From assembly GCF_009017415.1 (NCBI RefSeq), contig NC_092405.1, positions 2,666,001 through 2,730,000 on the forward strand: DNA of 64,000 nucleotides, in the 5' to 3' direction. Within the stretch, counting starts at the first letter, position 1; each line of letters starts with the position of its first letter. Shown piece by piece: positions 1 through 12,141 of the stretch. Under the pieces are notes generated by a model. It was not told the origin of the DNA and searched no databases. It was given only the letters and a program-made list of their open reading frames with translations. The DNA is from Aspergillus flavus (Eukaryota > Ascomycota > Eurotiomycetes > Eurotiales > Aspergillaceae). The position numbers were made by a program, and so were the translations under genes.

Positions 1-597
1 GAATGGGTAATAATGCACGTCGGACACACGGTGGGATTGCGAGATATCACCGCTAGAAGGATCGTCCCCGGCCAACTTTGGACCCAGGTCGCGGAATGCG
101 GCGAGCGTGAATGTTGGGCAGGTGCAATTCCACGCTTGTAGTCGAACTTCGTAGCCTTTATGGTCCGCATCTGGACGAAGAGATGCCGGCAGAGACTCCC
201 TAGGTGAGTGACTGGGAGCCGTAGACATTGAAATGACGAAGAACAAGTCTTCAACTGGAGGACGCCTGCCATTCAGCGTTGACTCGCTCGGGCTATTTAG
301 CTCGGAAGCGTCGGGGCTCCGAATGCTACAGTCCTCCTTCATGAAGCGCCTGACTAGGCCTCGGTCCAGGATATCCAGAGCAAGTAGAAATTCATTGGGA
401 AAAAAACAGTGGAGCGTCAGCATCAGTTGTTTCACGTTTGATGCGTGGGCTGCTGAGGAGGCGGAGAATGGGCGCTGGCTTTCAGTGTTGACCTCATTTT
501 CTGGCTTGGCGGTACGTTCTGAGAGCTGCGAGATCAAGTGCTCAATGAACCGGGTAGGTGAAGGTAAAGCATTATCGGGTGGATTTAGGGTCTCCAT
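1..597 (-). CDS. SWIM zinc-finger protein, Shu2/Sws1 (ZSWIM7) type, 5' part only
   Basis: An open frame starts at ATG 597 and reads 199 codons without a stop to the window edge, so the 3' end is missing. Residues about 55-85 contain a stretch with FPNEFLLALDILDRGLVRRF, which resembles the helical region before the zinc site in ZSWIM7/Sws1 proteins. Residues 158 and 160 are the first two cysteines of a SWIM motif (WNCTCPTF). The later C-x-H half would lie outside the window. In this family the protein joins Rad51 paralogues in the Shu complex and promotes homologous recombination. The family call rests on the motif and on remembered resemblance. A different SWIM protein is the main alternative. 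Confidence 0.72.
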   Translation of the reverse strand, partial: METLNPPDNALPSPTRFIEHLISQLSERTAKPENEVNTESQRPFSASSAAHASNVKQLMLTLHCFFPNEFLLALDILDRGLVRRFMKEDCSIRSPDASELNSPSESTLNGRRPPVEDLFFVISMSTAPSHSPRESLPASLRPDADHKGYEVRLQAWNCTCPTFTLAAFRDLGPKLAGDDPSSGDISQSHRVSDVHYYPF

Positions 598-3500
598 TGG
601 CTTAGATCGACTGGTTGGGATCTGATAGTGTCGGTGGGCCGCTCATTCCAGAGGAATCCTGGTTCAGATCAGTTTTACCCGCAAGAATCACATAATACTA
701 TGGTGGTAATTGGCTGTTGATAGGTTCAGAGCTCTTCAGGGGAAAATGGAAAAGAGAGTGTGAGGTGAAGAAAATAAAACAAGATAAAATGAAAAACTAG
801 GAGTGAGCTAACCAATTCAAGGTACTGAACTCCATGACTCGGGAGCTTGGAAGGTAAATATCGGTATTTATATTAAAACCGCCAAGGGAACCGCAAGTCT
901 AATCCATCAAGCCCTGATCAAACCCTCCAGGCTGCCGTGTAGCCTTGACGTATGGGAACATCGTCCTTTAGGATTTGACAAGGAACCTCTGTTGACCGTT
1001 GCCAAGGGCCTTTATCGACTATGGCTGGAGATTTTGACCTCTTTTCCTACCTGACGCTCTCTCAACAATGCTCTGAGTGTCCATAATCTTCCTTGATCCC
1101 GCCTCCTTATTTTTCGTTGTCCTCCTTTTCTCCATGAGATCCCTTTTTAACAGCTTGGGGATACTGTGTGCTTAGCAGCTGTGGAGTTATGGGCCCTTCA
1201 CTTTTCTCGTCGTCGGCTACGAACATAAAGATCATTTTGATTTGAACTTCCGTTCTGAGCTCACAGTACACTAGAGATTAAAAGTAGTAATAGCTGCTGT
1301 CCGATTATCCACTCATGATCAATTCCCTCGAACTCGATGGCTCCCATCAGGCTCATTATGGCATTTCTATGTCTCTCATGGAGCTCTGGCGAAGCTAGAA
1401 CTTACGGACAGGGTGGAAGGGAAGGGCATCTTTTCCTGGGAGATACAAGGCGAGTAAAACAAGCGGCTTCTCTGTAGCAACCGATGCGGCAGATGAAAGT
1501 TTGGATAATAAGCTGGGCGTGATCGTTGAGTCACGCACATCTGGCAGACCAGAATCTCTCTCGTAGCCAGTTGTCGGTCCTCCCTCTTACAGGGAATATT
1601 ATTGCATGGACTGAAAGCCGCCGATACACCAGTATGTAGGCACATTCGGCATGATCCCTCTTCGGACGTCATCAGCTAGCTTATTATTCTTTCACCCACT
1701 TTGGTTCCCTTCTCCTCAACCCGCACTCACCTGTTAGAAGAGCATTTTACAGCGGCAGTGAAACGACCTTGTTACCTACCGCATCCCTTGTGGAAGATGG
1801 TTGGGATAAAGATCGTAGCGAGTCACAGATTGAGACGGTGGAACCACCAGACTTTATCAATAGTCACATAATCCTAGAGTGTTTATTTCTTCTGAGTGGT
1901 TTGCTGATAGCTTTAAACTTTGTGTATCATCGACGAAAAGGAGCTGGGGCAATACCACTATTTGGTCTTTGAAATTATGAATAGTAGAACGTTTTAAAAC
2001 GAGACAGGTTGGAAATTTTCCCAGGCTATGCCTTGTACTATGTCCTACTGGTTACATATCTGGAATATGTACAAATTGCTTCTTGGTCCCGAGCGTGGGG
2101 AGATAAGTCAGTAAAAAGTCATGATGAAGACTACCCTAACACTAACATGGGCACATTGAAGGATCCGGGCATTGCTATAGTTCATCTCAGACGAAATTCG
2201 CAAGTTCGGACCCATACTGCTGGTTGTTTAATGCGGCTCCCTTGCGATAATTCCAGGACCCGGACACCTCATCCCAGAATAGAAACGAGTCTCATGTTCA
2301 ATTTTCTGGCCCTTTCTCGGGTCAGTGAGTTCTAGCAAGTCTACCGAAGCAGCAAATAAAGCAAGAAGATTCTCTTGGGCAAGGCCATTCATTGAGGCGG
2401 ATCCAATCCATGTATGGCAGGGGTGTATGGCAGGCGAGGCAGTTCAGGGTAAGGAAATATAAAGTTACCAGGGCATGACGGGGTATCGAACTTAACCTTC
2501 GGACTTTAACTTTCCTTCCTTTTCTTTCTTTTCCGACTTAGCTCTTGATTACCTGTGAAGTCATATCTGTGTCCTTTCCTGCTTTACTTTTGCCGTCTAC
2601 TTGTTGTGTTCTCTGTTTATCCTGTGTTTCGAATTTTGCTTGATAGAGATTAAATGACAGGTTCGAATATCAGGGTACACACCAACGAGGTATACAATGA
2701 GCAGCAGCTGTAGTAATACAACAAAAACAAGTATAACTGGATTCACTTGATAGTTACACTATGTAGGTAAATCTTTGTCGAAGGTGCAACTGTGTATGGC
2801 AGTAAGATCACTTTTCGTTTCTTTGTTGTATGGATTGGGGCGATGATATCTTACTTTGGGGTCAAAGCTTCTGGGAAAGAAAGATTGAAGTCTCGGCAAG
2901 CCAGGCGTCACTAAGCTCATGGCTGTATATGGCATGTTTTCCCTCTTCCTCTCCTTCTTTCCCTTGTGTACCGATACGAAGCTATTCTTTGTGCTATATA
3001 TCGAAACTACAAAACTTGAATAACGGACAGCTATAACAATAGACCGGCCATAGAACAGAGAGGTCCGCTTGTTTATAGAGGTACTATACTTATTGAGACG
3101 GACAGAGGCGAACAGAATCCACTAGAGATATATTCCATTCCATACATGTTATATGTCTGGTTTATATTAACTCAATAGGAAAGTGGATTATTATAGCAAG
3201 TGCTATAATCCCATCCAAAAAGCAAGATAGGGTGGTATGGTAAACATTCTGATGGATATTTCAGGATGTTCATGATGTCCGTATACAGCAAGCAATAGGT
3301 ACTCTACAATCAACAGTAGGCCAAAGCAATAATTGCTAATACACCTGGCATTCTACGGCACACAGAGATTAGTCTGTCTGCTTAAATAGAAGAATGAGAA
3401 CCACTATCTGACTAGCAATTCCACCTAGATATAATGGCTAATTTCTAAAGACTCTCTCATCAACACCAGGATAGTGAGGAAGGGGATGATAACAAGAGGG

Positions 3501-4551
3501 CTGTTAAGACATTGGTAATCTGCTTTGTTATCAAGCAAACCTAGAGTCAAAAATTGCAAGTGATCTAGTGGGATTCACAAAGTCATACTCATGGTGATGT
3601 ATAGGCACTGTCAGGATCTCTAGTCCAATGTACATGGTTGTTTTCTAACCCCACTGGTTGGAAGCCTGGTTCTAGAACTGAGCGACAAGGTGACTGGTTA
3701 TTCGTTGAATATTTTCTGGAGGCCCGATAAAACATGATTAATATATATTCTACTTACTCCAGTGTCTCAAAGAGATTTCGGCAAACAGCGAGTGTACATA
3801 GCTGATTTTACCTGTTGGATAAATCCGCCCCAAACAGTTTAAATGAAACTGATGATGTATACCTATAGTACAAGCATCTATCTGAAACCGCTCATAGTCG
3901 ATTTATCTAGACCTAGCCCCTCAGCCAAGACTTCTCGGGAACCATTGCAGTTTGCCCTCCAACTTCCAGACGAGAAAGGAGAGATCCGACCCGGGGTGAA
4001 GATAGTTGCCCCGAAGTAGTACAACCATGAAAACATAGTCATAATTTACCGGAATAATTTAAGCCAAGCGCTTCCCGACAACATGGGTTTTGCCTCAAGT
4101 CATCAGCTGTGGATCTCTGGATCCTTACTCTACTTTGACCCCTCATTAAGATTAATTACGGTAATTCAATCATATCTCATTTCCCTTTCCCGCTAGGTTC
4201 GATGGCCTGATTTCGCCCAGTCGAGAACTTGATGAGACAAATAACATCCCGTCCCTTATGGCCAAAAGAAATGGGATTGGTTGGAAGACAAAAATGTTTC
4301 TGAGAAGAGGTTCCTCTAACGCAGATACCCTAATGAAACAATTCTTGACATGTCATGTCCTCATAACTGCGTCGTTTATGGTTCGCGGTAAATGTGTGTA
4401 AGTACATACATACTGATTGAAAGGGTTTGTATCCTCCCATCTATCTTTTCTATCTAACCAGTGTTAGTTTATGCCACTAGTTTTATCGTGTTCCAAGTCA
4501 AGTCCATAGATAACAACAGAGACCAGGTTATCTCAAGAATTCTTGTTTATT

Positions 4552-4554
<3 letters not shown>

Positions 4555-4582
<28 letters not shown>
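4555..4582. repeat. (TTC)n microsatellite
   Basis: About nine uninterrupted TTC units inside the gene-poor interval. Confidence 0.9.
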
Positions 4583-5407
4583 AAAGACCCGCGCATCTAC
4601 TCTCTAACGGGAGCAAAGGAGATGAATGACCCTTTACTCCAAGCCTAAAAAAGGATAACAGTTCATTAATACTAACGTCCATTCTTATACTAACACAGTT
4701 AAATTAGCAATCTTGGAGGAACCACGTTCATAATAATATTAAGGGGATCGACTCGATCCATAAGCATGTTGAGAATGAAGATATATCAAGAGAACTATAT
4801 CGGTGGCGCTTGATCGATAGCTCACATACAGAAGGCCAGGGAAAGGGGGGAAGAAGAACAACAAGAAAGTAGAGGGCAGTACTCTGTAGTAGTTAACAAA
4901 TAAGACCAGAATCAGATTCACGGACGCCCCAAAATTGTCCCATATCTGGAAGGTGACAGCTGAGTTCCTCTCTCAGAAACTCCATCTGAGCCCACACAGA
5001 ACTCCATCTCGCATATTATGGGCCAACCATATCGTTGGAAAGTTCAAGATATGGGCCCCAAAACGAAAAGCTGGCGTCGCCTTCCCCAATAATTTCCCTA
5101 CTCCGTAAGTCTCGCACTTCCTAACAAATCTAGGCCCTAGCTAACGCGCAGATCCACCCTTTGTTGGGCAGCGGCGAATGTCAACCGTTTTCACCCATAA
5201 CACCTTTCAGCTTTGCCACCAAATGACGATCCAAAGCGTTTCATATTTTCAAGGAATCCATCCTTTTGTCTCATTGTAAGTTGCCCCTTCCGGTATTGGT
5301 CTCGGTTTTAGTACGTACTATAACTCCACTGGCCAGTCCAAAGCTAATCCGAAGATTTTGTATTGGTTAAGGGTTGACTAGAGACTCAACAAGCAAATAA
5401 TTGAGTG

Positions 5408-5419
5408 TACTCCGGAGTA
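5408..5419. repeat. 12-bp perfect palindrome
   Basis: TACTCCGGAGTA is its own reverse complement. It reads as two half-sites of the TACTCCGTA word found elsewhere in the window, meeting at CCGG. Confidence 0.8.
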
Positions 5420-5749
5420 GGCTGGGGCCAGTTGGAGGTATGCTCGGGGTAGAGAACATTGCTGATTATAGTAACAACGACGATCATCATAAAGAGGACA
5501 CAACCACATATGGGGGGAATGGGTCATTGTGATCGAAATGGTTCGGGAGTTGAGAGAAGGCAATTGGTATCTTATCTGTACGATGTACCTCTACAAAGTA
5601 GTCCTACCTAAAACTACTTGTTCTTCGTAAGCAAACCAGGTCCCTAGCCTCAAAGGTAAAAAAGAAATAAATAAAAGAAGCAGAAGGCAGAATAGGAAGA
5701 GAAAATTGGCAACCAAGAGGGACAAAAAATGAAGCAAAGATAGTACTCT

Positions 5750-5873
5750 TCTCTCTCTCTCTCTCTCTTTCCCTCTTCCTCTTCCTCTCTTTTTCTGTCA
5801 CAACTGCAGATAGTGTGTGTAAAGGAAGAGAAAAGCAAAAGCAAAGGAAACAAAAAAAAAAAAAAAAAAAAAA
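5750..5873. repeat. (CT)n tract and 22-nt poly(A)
   Basis: A run of alternating CT at about 5750-5769 is followed about 80 bp later by 22 consecutive A (5852-5873). These are simple repeats in non-coding DNA. Apparent charged peptides read across them have no meaning. Confidence 0.85.
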
Positions 5874-6057
5874 GGGAACGGAGAATAGAATGTGGGGCTG
5901 TCGGACATTTTTTTTGACGATCATTGCGTGCCGGGAATAGCTCAAGCAGCAGCATCCCTGTCGGGATCCACCACACTGGAGCCAGTCATGTTTGTTTGTC
6001 TATTCCCCCAAATTTGAAAATCTGAACCATACTCGCCGCTAAAAGCACAATGCACTT

Positions 6058-6163
6058 AAAAAGGCAGAGGGAAAAAAAGAAAAAGGAAAGAAAAGGAAAG
6101 GAAAAGAAGAAGAAGAAGGAGAAGGAGGAGGAGGAGGAGGAAACGAAAAAGAAAAAGAAAGGA
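6058..6163. repeat. Purine-only tract
   Basis: About 100 bp consist almost only of A and G, with GAA and GGA triplets. Such tracts can form triplex DNA, but nothing here shows that it does. Confidence 0.75.
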
Positions 6164-7618
6164 GAAGGTCAATTAATGAGGGATCCAGCCATCTGTCTCC
6201 AAAGGAGGCCATTTCTCTCACCGATGGTCGCTTGACAGTATGATGATTATGATTACGACTTCCCGTCTTGATAAGCGCCAATAATTTCTGTCCGGAGATT
6301 TTCGCCTTCGCCGTTGAACATCCTGTGCATTGATTTTACTACAGAGACGGGATGAGTGTCATACATATGTCTAGTTCTACTCTATATATATCACGTACCC
6401 TAATCTCGGCTTGAACGCGAGGGGGTTAGACGTGGGATCACAGCCCACTTAATGATGGATACCGCAGGGCCAAAAGGAATGAATGGTCCGAGGTGCGTAT
6501 CGAACCATCTAACCCAGAGGTCGCTTAATTCGTGCATGTGACTATCATTCTTTCCACTCCGTACTTAATCTCTTTCGAGTACTTGCGCGAGTTCGGTCCC
6601 CTATTCTTTTGATGACATTATAATGGTATGAAGTCATGTGTGATTGACTATGGCTATCCATTGATAATGGGATTGTTGTAGATTGGGCTTTGGGCTAATC
6701 CAGCAGCTCGAGACTCGAAACCCGATCAAGTCCGCGCACGGGAAGAAAGTGCGGCAGGAACACATGTTCTAGACCCGCGGCAGGTCACCGCAGTGGAATA
6801 CCCACACCTCTACTATATACATCTGACTGGTACATGAGTCCGTGTCAAGCTACAGGTGAGATAAAACTGGTGGTGAATTCGAATACTGATCAGGTCGGTT
6901 CTCACAGAGCGAGGAAAATTATAATTACAAGGCAATTTTACGCGAAGGATGGGAGCGCTCTAGCCATGTACGTTGCGATGATATGCCACCTCTTGTAACT
7001 TGATCGTATGATGTTTGAATTTTGGACAGGACAACTCTTCTGTGGGAAGGGTTGATTGATCTACCTGGCGGTGACTTACCGCCTACTCCGTACTTTTCTT
7101 ATACTGCATGAATCTGCATCACCCGAAGACGTTTAGCGGCTGCAGTTGTCATCCTCGCAAACTACGGTTGAGACCCGGAACGAACTTTTGCAGGCTATTA
7201 AGATTGGATTTAGGTTCCATGGCTAGCTAAATTAGCCCCTGTCCTCTGGATTGAATGATGTAGCTTCCGAGAGTAATTTGACTAGAATCATAGTTCCAGT
7301 TCCGCTTAAGAAACTCACGAATGGAAAGCAAGAGATATTGACAGTATAAAAGAGATGAAAGGAAGTGGATGGGGACATGAATAGAATAGAAATCAAAAAC
7401 AAGCCCCCAATGGTATTGGAAAAAAGGAGATGACCAGTGGATATTGATGGAGAACGTGGCAGTATCAACTCAAGCTCCCACTCGTCGACAGGCCAGCGCG
7501 TTTGCCATGTTGGTTGAGTAATAGAACAAAAGGACACAAGCTGGCGTTATTCACTCCACAACTCCAGGGCAAAGTGGCATCTCATTGGGTGTTAAGGAAG
7601 ACGTGGATGGTCATTTTT

Positions 7619-7620
<2 letters not shown>

Positions 7621-7651
<31 letters not shown>
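7621..7651. repeat. 31-nt poly(T)
   Basis: Thirty-one consecutive T. No coding frame or element ends next to it, so I cannot say whether it marks a retroposed end. Confidence 0.9.
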
Positions 7652-9983
7652 CCTGAGTCCCGTTTTCCATTTTCCTTTTTGCGGTTGAAGGCCGTCCACC
7701 GCCTCGTTGGAACGAAATTTGTACTCAAAAAAAGCCACCGTTTCGGCCCCACTAATCCCTAGGTAATCAATCTTGCAGGGCTTGCAGCTGCTTACGGGAA
7801 ACCCCTTGTTCCCGCGGCCCCGTCGTTCGAAGTCAACCCGTGATCCAGGTACTCCGCACATTATTATCATGATATTATTATCTACTGTAAGTTACAATGA
7901 TACTCCTCTTTTCACCCTTGTCATGAAACTACGGACAGTGCGGGTGAGAGGGAATGGGAAGGGGAGAAGAAACCTCTTGTCAATACCATGCAATGTGTAA
8001 ATCAATCGAAGGATGAAGGTCACCAAATCGGTACTTATAGGGTGAGAAGAGACGAACCCCTCTTACGTCTACATGGCAATACCAAGAGTGCACCAGACTA
8101 ATGAGTTGAAGCGATACTATCCGCATGTATGAAAACGAAATGTCCTAGTAGAGCACATACGGATCCTATCTACGGAGTATGTGTAGAACTAAGGAACTAC
8201 AACGCGTCGTTGGCGATAACGTAAATTAGTGAGTCTGGAACCATTACCTATTTTACTATTTTGCGGATCCAGGCCGAGATCAACAGACCCAATTTAACTG
8301 GAAATTATCGAGGCCTTGGAGTTCGTAAGGCCGTCAGCCGCCCGAGTGGGTTGGGCAAGATGTCAGTATTTGGAACCCTGCCTCTTCCCTTGATATTATA
8401 GAGAGAGGTAACTGCTCTCAAGTGACCAAGGCTCACGGCACATGAAAAAAGTCACTGCGCACAAACGAATATACCGGTTTTGAGACAGTCCTATCTACCT
8501 TAATTGGTCCAAGGGTACACTGAAACTGAAGTTGCGTATGACAAGGCGGCGGGCCTCAAGCCATGGGGCGTACAATACAGTGTAATGAATAGTGCTGCAT
8601 ACTCTGCTGACAGACTTCTGTTGTGTCGGAGGGAAGCATTGAGACACTGCGAAGCTTTTCTATGGCCGCATCCTGTCGAGATGTTGTATGTAATCCTTGG
8701 CTATGCACACTAAGTGGTAACAATATGCAACGTGCATCAGCATCCACAGCCTTGTTCACATTGAATGGCTGACGGCAGTGAATCCAAGACAAGGTAAGTA
8801 TTTACCATCAACAAACCCAGTGCGTGTCATCTCACCTCAGAAACAGTAAAGGCCGCCATTCGAAGGAAATTGAAGCGGGGAGTTGGGTGGGGAGGATGAG
8901 CGAAAGATTCATTTACGAAGTATGAAAATAGGACACCCACATCAAGAGTCGAGATGATCCACCATCGCAACCACGGGAAAGAGACAGACGGTTTAACGCC
9001 GTGTCGAGGACTGGGTGAAGGCACAAGGATGACAATAAAAGCTTGTGGATTCATCGCTTCCCTTCAGGCTTGGTATCGTAAGGAGTTTCATAAAAATATA
9101 TGGAGTTCCATGTTACATGACCGCCTAGGCAAGCTTCAAAGGGGACTTCGATGTACGGGCTAAAGAATGATGCCCATCACGTGTTAGGATGGATAACTGT
9201 CATAAAAATAATTTGTCCTCAAGCTAGAAAGTTATAGACCTAATAGTAGACATACTCGATTGCCCTGATAAGGTCGGTCAAGTCAGGAATGAGATGCAGA
9301 AAGTTGGACGAGGCGAACGGCTGCTAGCAGGACCCCGGATCCCAGTAGTGTCTGACTAGTGACATTACCTTTGGCTGATACTTACTTTTTCGGGTTGGAG
9401 TTCGTTCGCCGTTGACAGGATCCATCGCCATGGTCCGGCACTAATTGGACAGACAGTCCACAGCCGTTGGGACTCGGAAATCTAAATTGATTGTAAATGA
9501 ACCAACCAAAACAGGGAAAACGGGAGAAGAACCTGAAGCGGAGGCTTAATTAAATTGAGATGCGAAACCCAAAGGGTACCAAAAATAAAGATTTATTTCC
9601 TACCCTTTCTCTCCTTTCTACCCCTCTTCTTTTTAAGAAAGAAAGAAAAAAAGATCTCAAGAAGTGAGCAATGATGGTTCTCTGGCTTAGCAGTATCTGA
9701 AAATTTCCACAGGGAATACCATCCTTCTAAAATGCATTTATAAGAACTATATATATATTGCTAGATGATAAAATCGTATATTTATACTATGGAGGTGTTT
9801 CCAGTATAAGCAAAAGGAAGAATTTGAGTCCTTGTCAAGAGATACTTTTAGGATTTGACACTGTCGACGTTACGCGACCCATAGATGCTCGTGTTTTTGT
9901 TTTGATTGGAATTTCCAAAACCATTCATACCCGGTTCAGGATGATGCTGGTCTCCACAGGGAGGAACCATGTTCTTCGTAACT

Positions 9984-9997
9984 ACAGAGTACTCTGT
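9984..9997. repeat. 14-bp perfect palindrome
   Basis: ACAGAGTACTCTGT is fully self-complementary with no spacer. It lies in non-coding DNA. Confidence 0.8.
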
Positions 9998-10064
9998 CGG
10001 GAGTTTGTATTATTTTCATTTTATTACCTTCAGGCTTCCGCCCCCCCGCCCCCAAGCTAGATGA

Positions 10065-10095
<31 letters not shown>

Positions 10096-10114
10096 ATGTA
10101 TGTGCGTGCGCGCA
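10065..10114. repeat. Compound CT/GT/GC alternating tract
   Basis: An alternating CT run passes into GT and then GTGCGTGCGCGC. The last part is alternating purine-pyrimidine and could adopt Z-DNA. Confidence 0.8.
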
Positions 10115-10302
10115 TATGCCTGTTACTCTGCCAATTTCTTAATGTTTATCTGGTAATTTTCTTTTCCTTTTTCTTGTTTCGGAAGTTTCGTTTTGTCCTT
10201 ATTCCTTCTTCCTCTGCCCACTTTTTAACTTCTATGAATTACCCTAACTTTCGGGTCGTATACCGGGGTTCCCGGTTGTGCAAGTGGCTCAGGCCTTAAT
10301 AT

Positions 10303-10352
10303 CCTTTCTTTCTTTCTTTCTTTCTTTTTTTTTTTTTTTTCTCTCTCTCTCT
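10303..10352. repeat. (CTTT)n, poly(T) and (CT)n tract
   Basis: A compound pyrimidine repeat in non-coding DNA. Confidence 0.85.
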
Positions 10353-10835
10353 GTCTTCCTCTTACCCCCTCTATTCCATAGTTCACTTTACCTTTAGATT
10401 TCTTGCTTGCTGCCATTCTCATGTCTTGCTCGGTTTATCCTCGGTCATCTGAGAAGGTCAATAACAGGCTATAACCCGTTAATCAAGTACCTGCTCACTA
10501 CCATGCGATGGTCTAATATAGATGTGTACCCATTTGTGCTTACATAGACGTTCACATATACTTGTTGAAGGGCACTTACGGCCTACATATAAGATACACT
10601 TATGCAGAAGGTCTGAAGCTCGAGCTTCTACCAGACTCCTCTTTAATTACAAGACGTTTGCCTTTACGGTCTGGTTCCTGTTTCGCCAGCACATCCGCCT
10701 ACCGAGTCATCGTCAGAACCCAAACTGGGCTCGAACGTTCGGGAGAGTTTGACCGCCAGTGAAGTCTTCCATTCAAGTATAGTTTAGACCCGGAGAGTGG
10801 AACCCTCGAGTAAGTGATAATCGTCGCCGTTAATA

Positions 10836-10941
10836 TTATTTTGATTGATTTATTTATTTAATGTTTGTCTTTTTCTAATTTCTTTCCTTTTTCTCAAATG
10901 AAATAAAATAAAAATAAATAAATAAATCAAAATCAAAATAA
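10836..10941. repeat. AT-rich inverted repeat
   Basis: The left arm at 10836-10860 matches the reverse complement of the right arm at 10915-10941, apart from a two-base bulge. The loop is about 54 nt and partly pyrimidine. Both arms are built from TTTA-like units, so slippage plus chance is possible. Confidence 0.65.
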
Positions 10942-11398
10942 ATTATCCTCATTATTAATCTCAGCAGTATTGTGAATAGGTAGTAAGCAACGGTTGGTTA
11001 TGACTCTTTTAGGCTCTTTACCTTTCGCCGTGCAGTAAAAGGCCCTCGGCAGTTTCACTACCTTCGTAAGAATTGAACCGTAGGAGTATTAAAGAGCACA
11101 ATAGGATAGGTAGATAGACGTTAAGCTGCAACCTGGGACGGAATAGTCATAATTAAAATCACCTTGAACTGTGGTACTTCGTAATAATAGTAAAATTAAA
11201 TACCATTAATATTAACGGCTTCTCGAACCCACTGGTCCGTCAAAGTCGCCTCTTGTTAGCTTCCCCCATGCCCTACTTACACTATCAGGTACTTTACTTA
11301 GCTTGACCTGGGCCTTTACTTTTTAGTAGTACCTGTGTAGGATTATTACTGCTGAACTTCTGATTTGCTATTCGGCGATGTTAGATCACCTGTCAATG

Positions 11399-12070
11399 CA
11401 GGCGATCTGTTTTTGCATCTCAAACTGTTTCATCTCTCGTCGGCCTTCCTTTTTCCTTTCTCCTACCCTGCTTTCTTTGCTTTTTCTTCTCTTCCTTTTC
11501 CCAACGGCTCTCCATCTCTGTTGACTATTCCCTAGTTCTAGTCCCTTATTCATCCCTGTCGCTGACATCTGTCTGGACTCAATATCAAACTTAACCTTCT
11601 CTCCTCGTTTACTGGGTTTCCATCTTTCTATTATTGCTGGTGCTCTCACATTCCATTATCTCATTGGGTGTATCGACTTTCTAGCCATCATTGAGAATCT
11701 TTATTCGCTATACCCGTCCTTCAGCTATACCCTTTTAACTTTCTTGCTTTTCTATTTATCTCTTTGCTTTCCTGAAGCTGGGGAACCTCTAAGGAATTGA
11801 CGGTTGAACCTACAAGACGCCCTGCGCTCCGGTAGTGCCACCTACTTTCTCAGCTACTGTGTTGGAACACGCCTCACTTGATTGGCACCTTTAAAAGTCG
11901 GACGGGAAGGGGTTAACCGGACAAGGTCCTGCTTTTTCACCGTTGATATTAGAGTCAAATTCCACTTGTGATTACCCCCCAACTATTGTGTCGGTTTCAT
12001 CTAGGAGGATTCTAGTCGCAAGTGATCGTTGAAACCCGGCAGTTAAAACGGCAGTGCACATAGTTGCTGG
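11399..12070 (+). promoter_or_regulatory. Pyrimidine-rich, ATG-free leader of the Myb-like gene
   Basis: No ATG occurs on the plus strand over about 670 nt. The first half is strongly C/T-rich, as is common around fungal transcription starts. The first ATG, at 12071, opens a five-codon frame that stops at 12088 and lies out of frame with the protein, so it could be an upstream ORF. A long transcribed leader is my inference. Confidence 0.5.
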
Positions 12071-12141
12071 ATGCTCTTATCCGCCTAGACTACCAAGATA
12101 CTCGAAAAGAACGAAAAGCTTTCCAGTTGCGAATCGCGCAT

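Larger units (their letters stand above)
598..12063. other. Gene-poor 11.5 kb interval
   Basis: No frame here reads as a recognisable protein. The longest open frames are about 100 codons and look random. The DNA holds microsatellites and homopolymers, several short perfect palindromes, and pyrimidine-rich stretches at about 2500-2650 and 11400-11790. The right part probably includes promoter and leader of the Myb-like gene. I see no transposase, reverse transcriptase or long terminal repeat. Decayed elements too degraded to recognise by eye cannot be excluded. Confidence 0.6.

Noticed and set aside
5604..6281. Open frames of 60-113 codons on both strands
   Set aside because: They read through CT, GGA and poly(A) repeats and give only runs of F, S, K, R and E. 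No domain or splice logic supports them.
6411..6540. GGTTCGATACG on the minus strand as a tRNA B box
   Set aside because: No A box or cloverleaf could be built around it.
7502..7870. Frames crossing the 31-nt poly(T)
   Set aside because: The peptide is mostly phenylalanine or lysine from the homopolymer, with no protein-like flanks.
598..12063. RIP-mutated transposon as the cause of the gene-poor interval
   Set aside because: Base composition is only moderately AT-rich, and I saw no remnants of transposase or reverse transcriptase motifs or terminal repeats. A dinucleotide RIP index would settle it.
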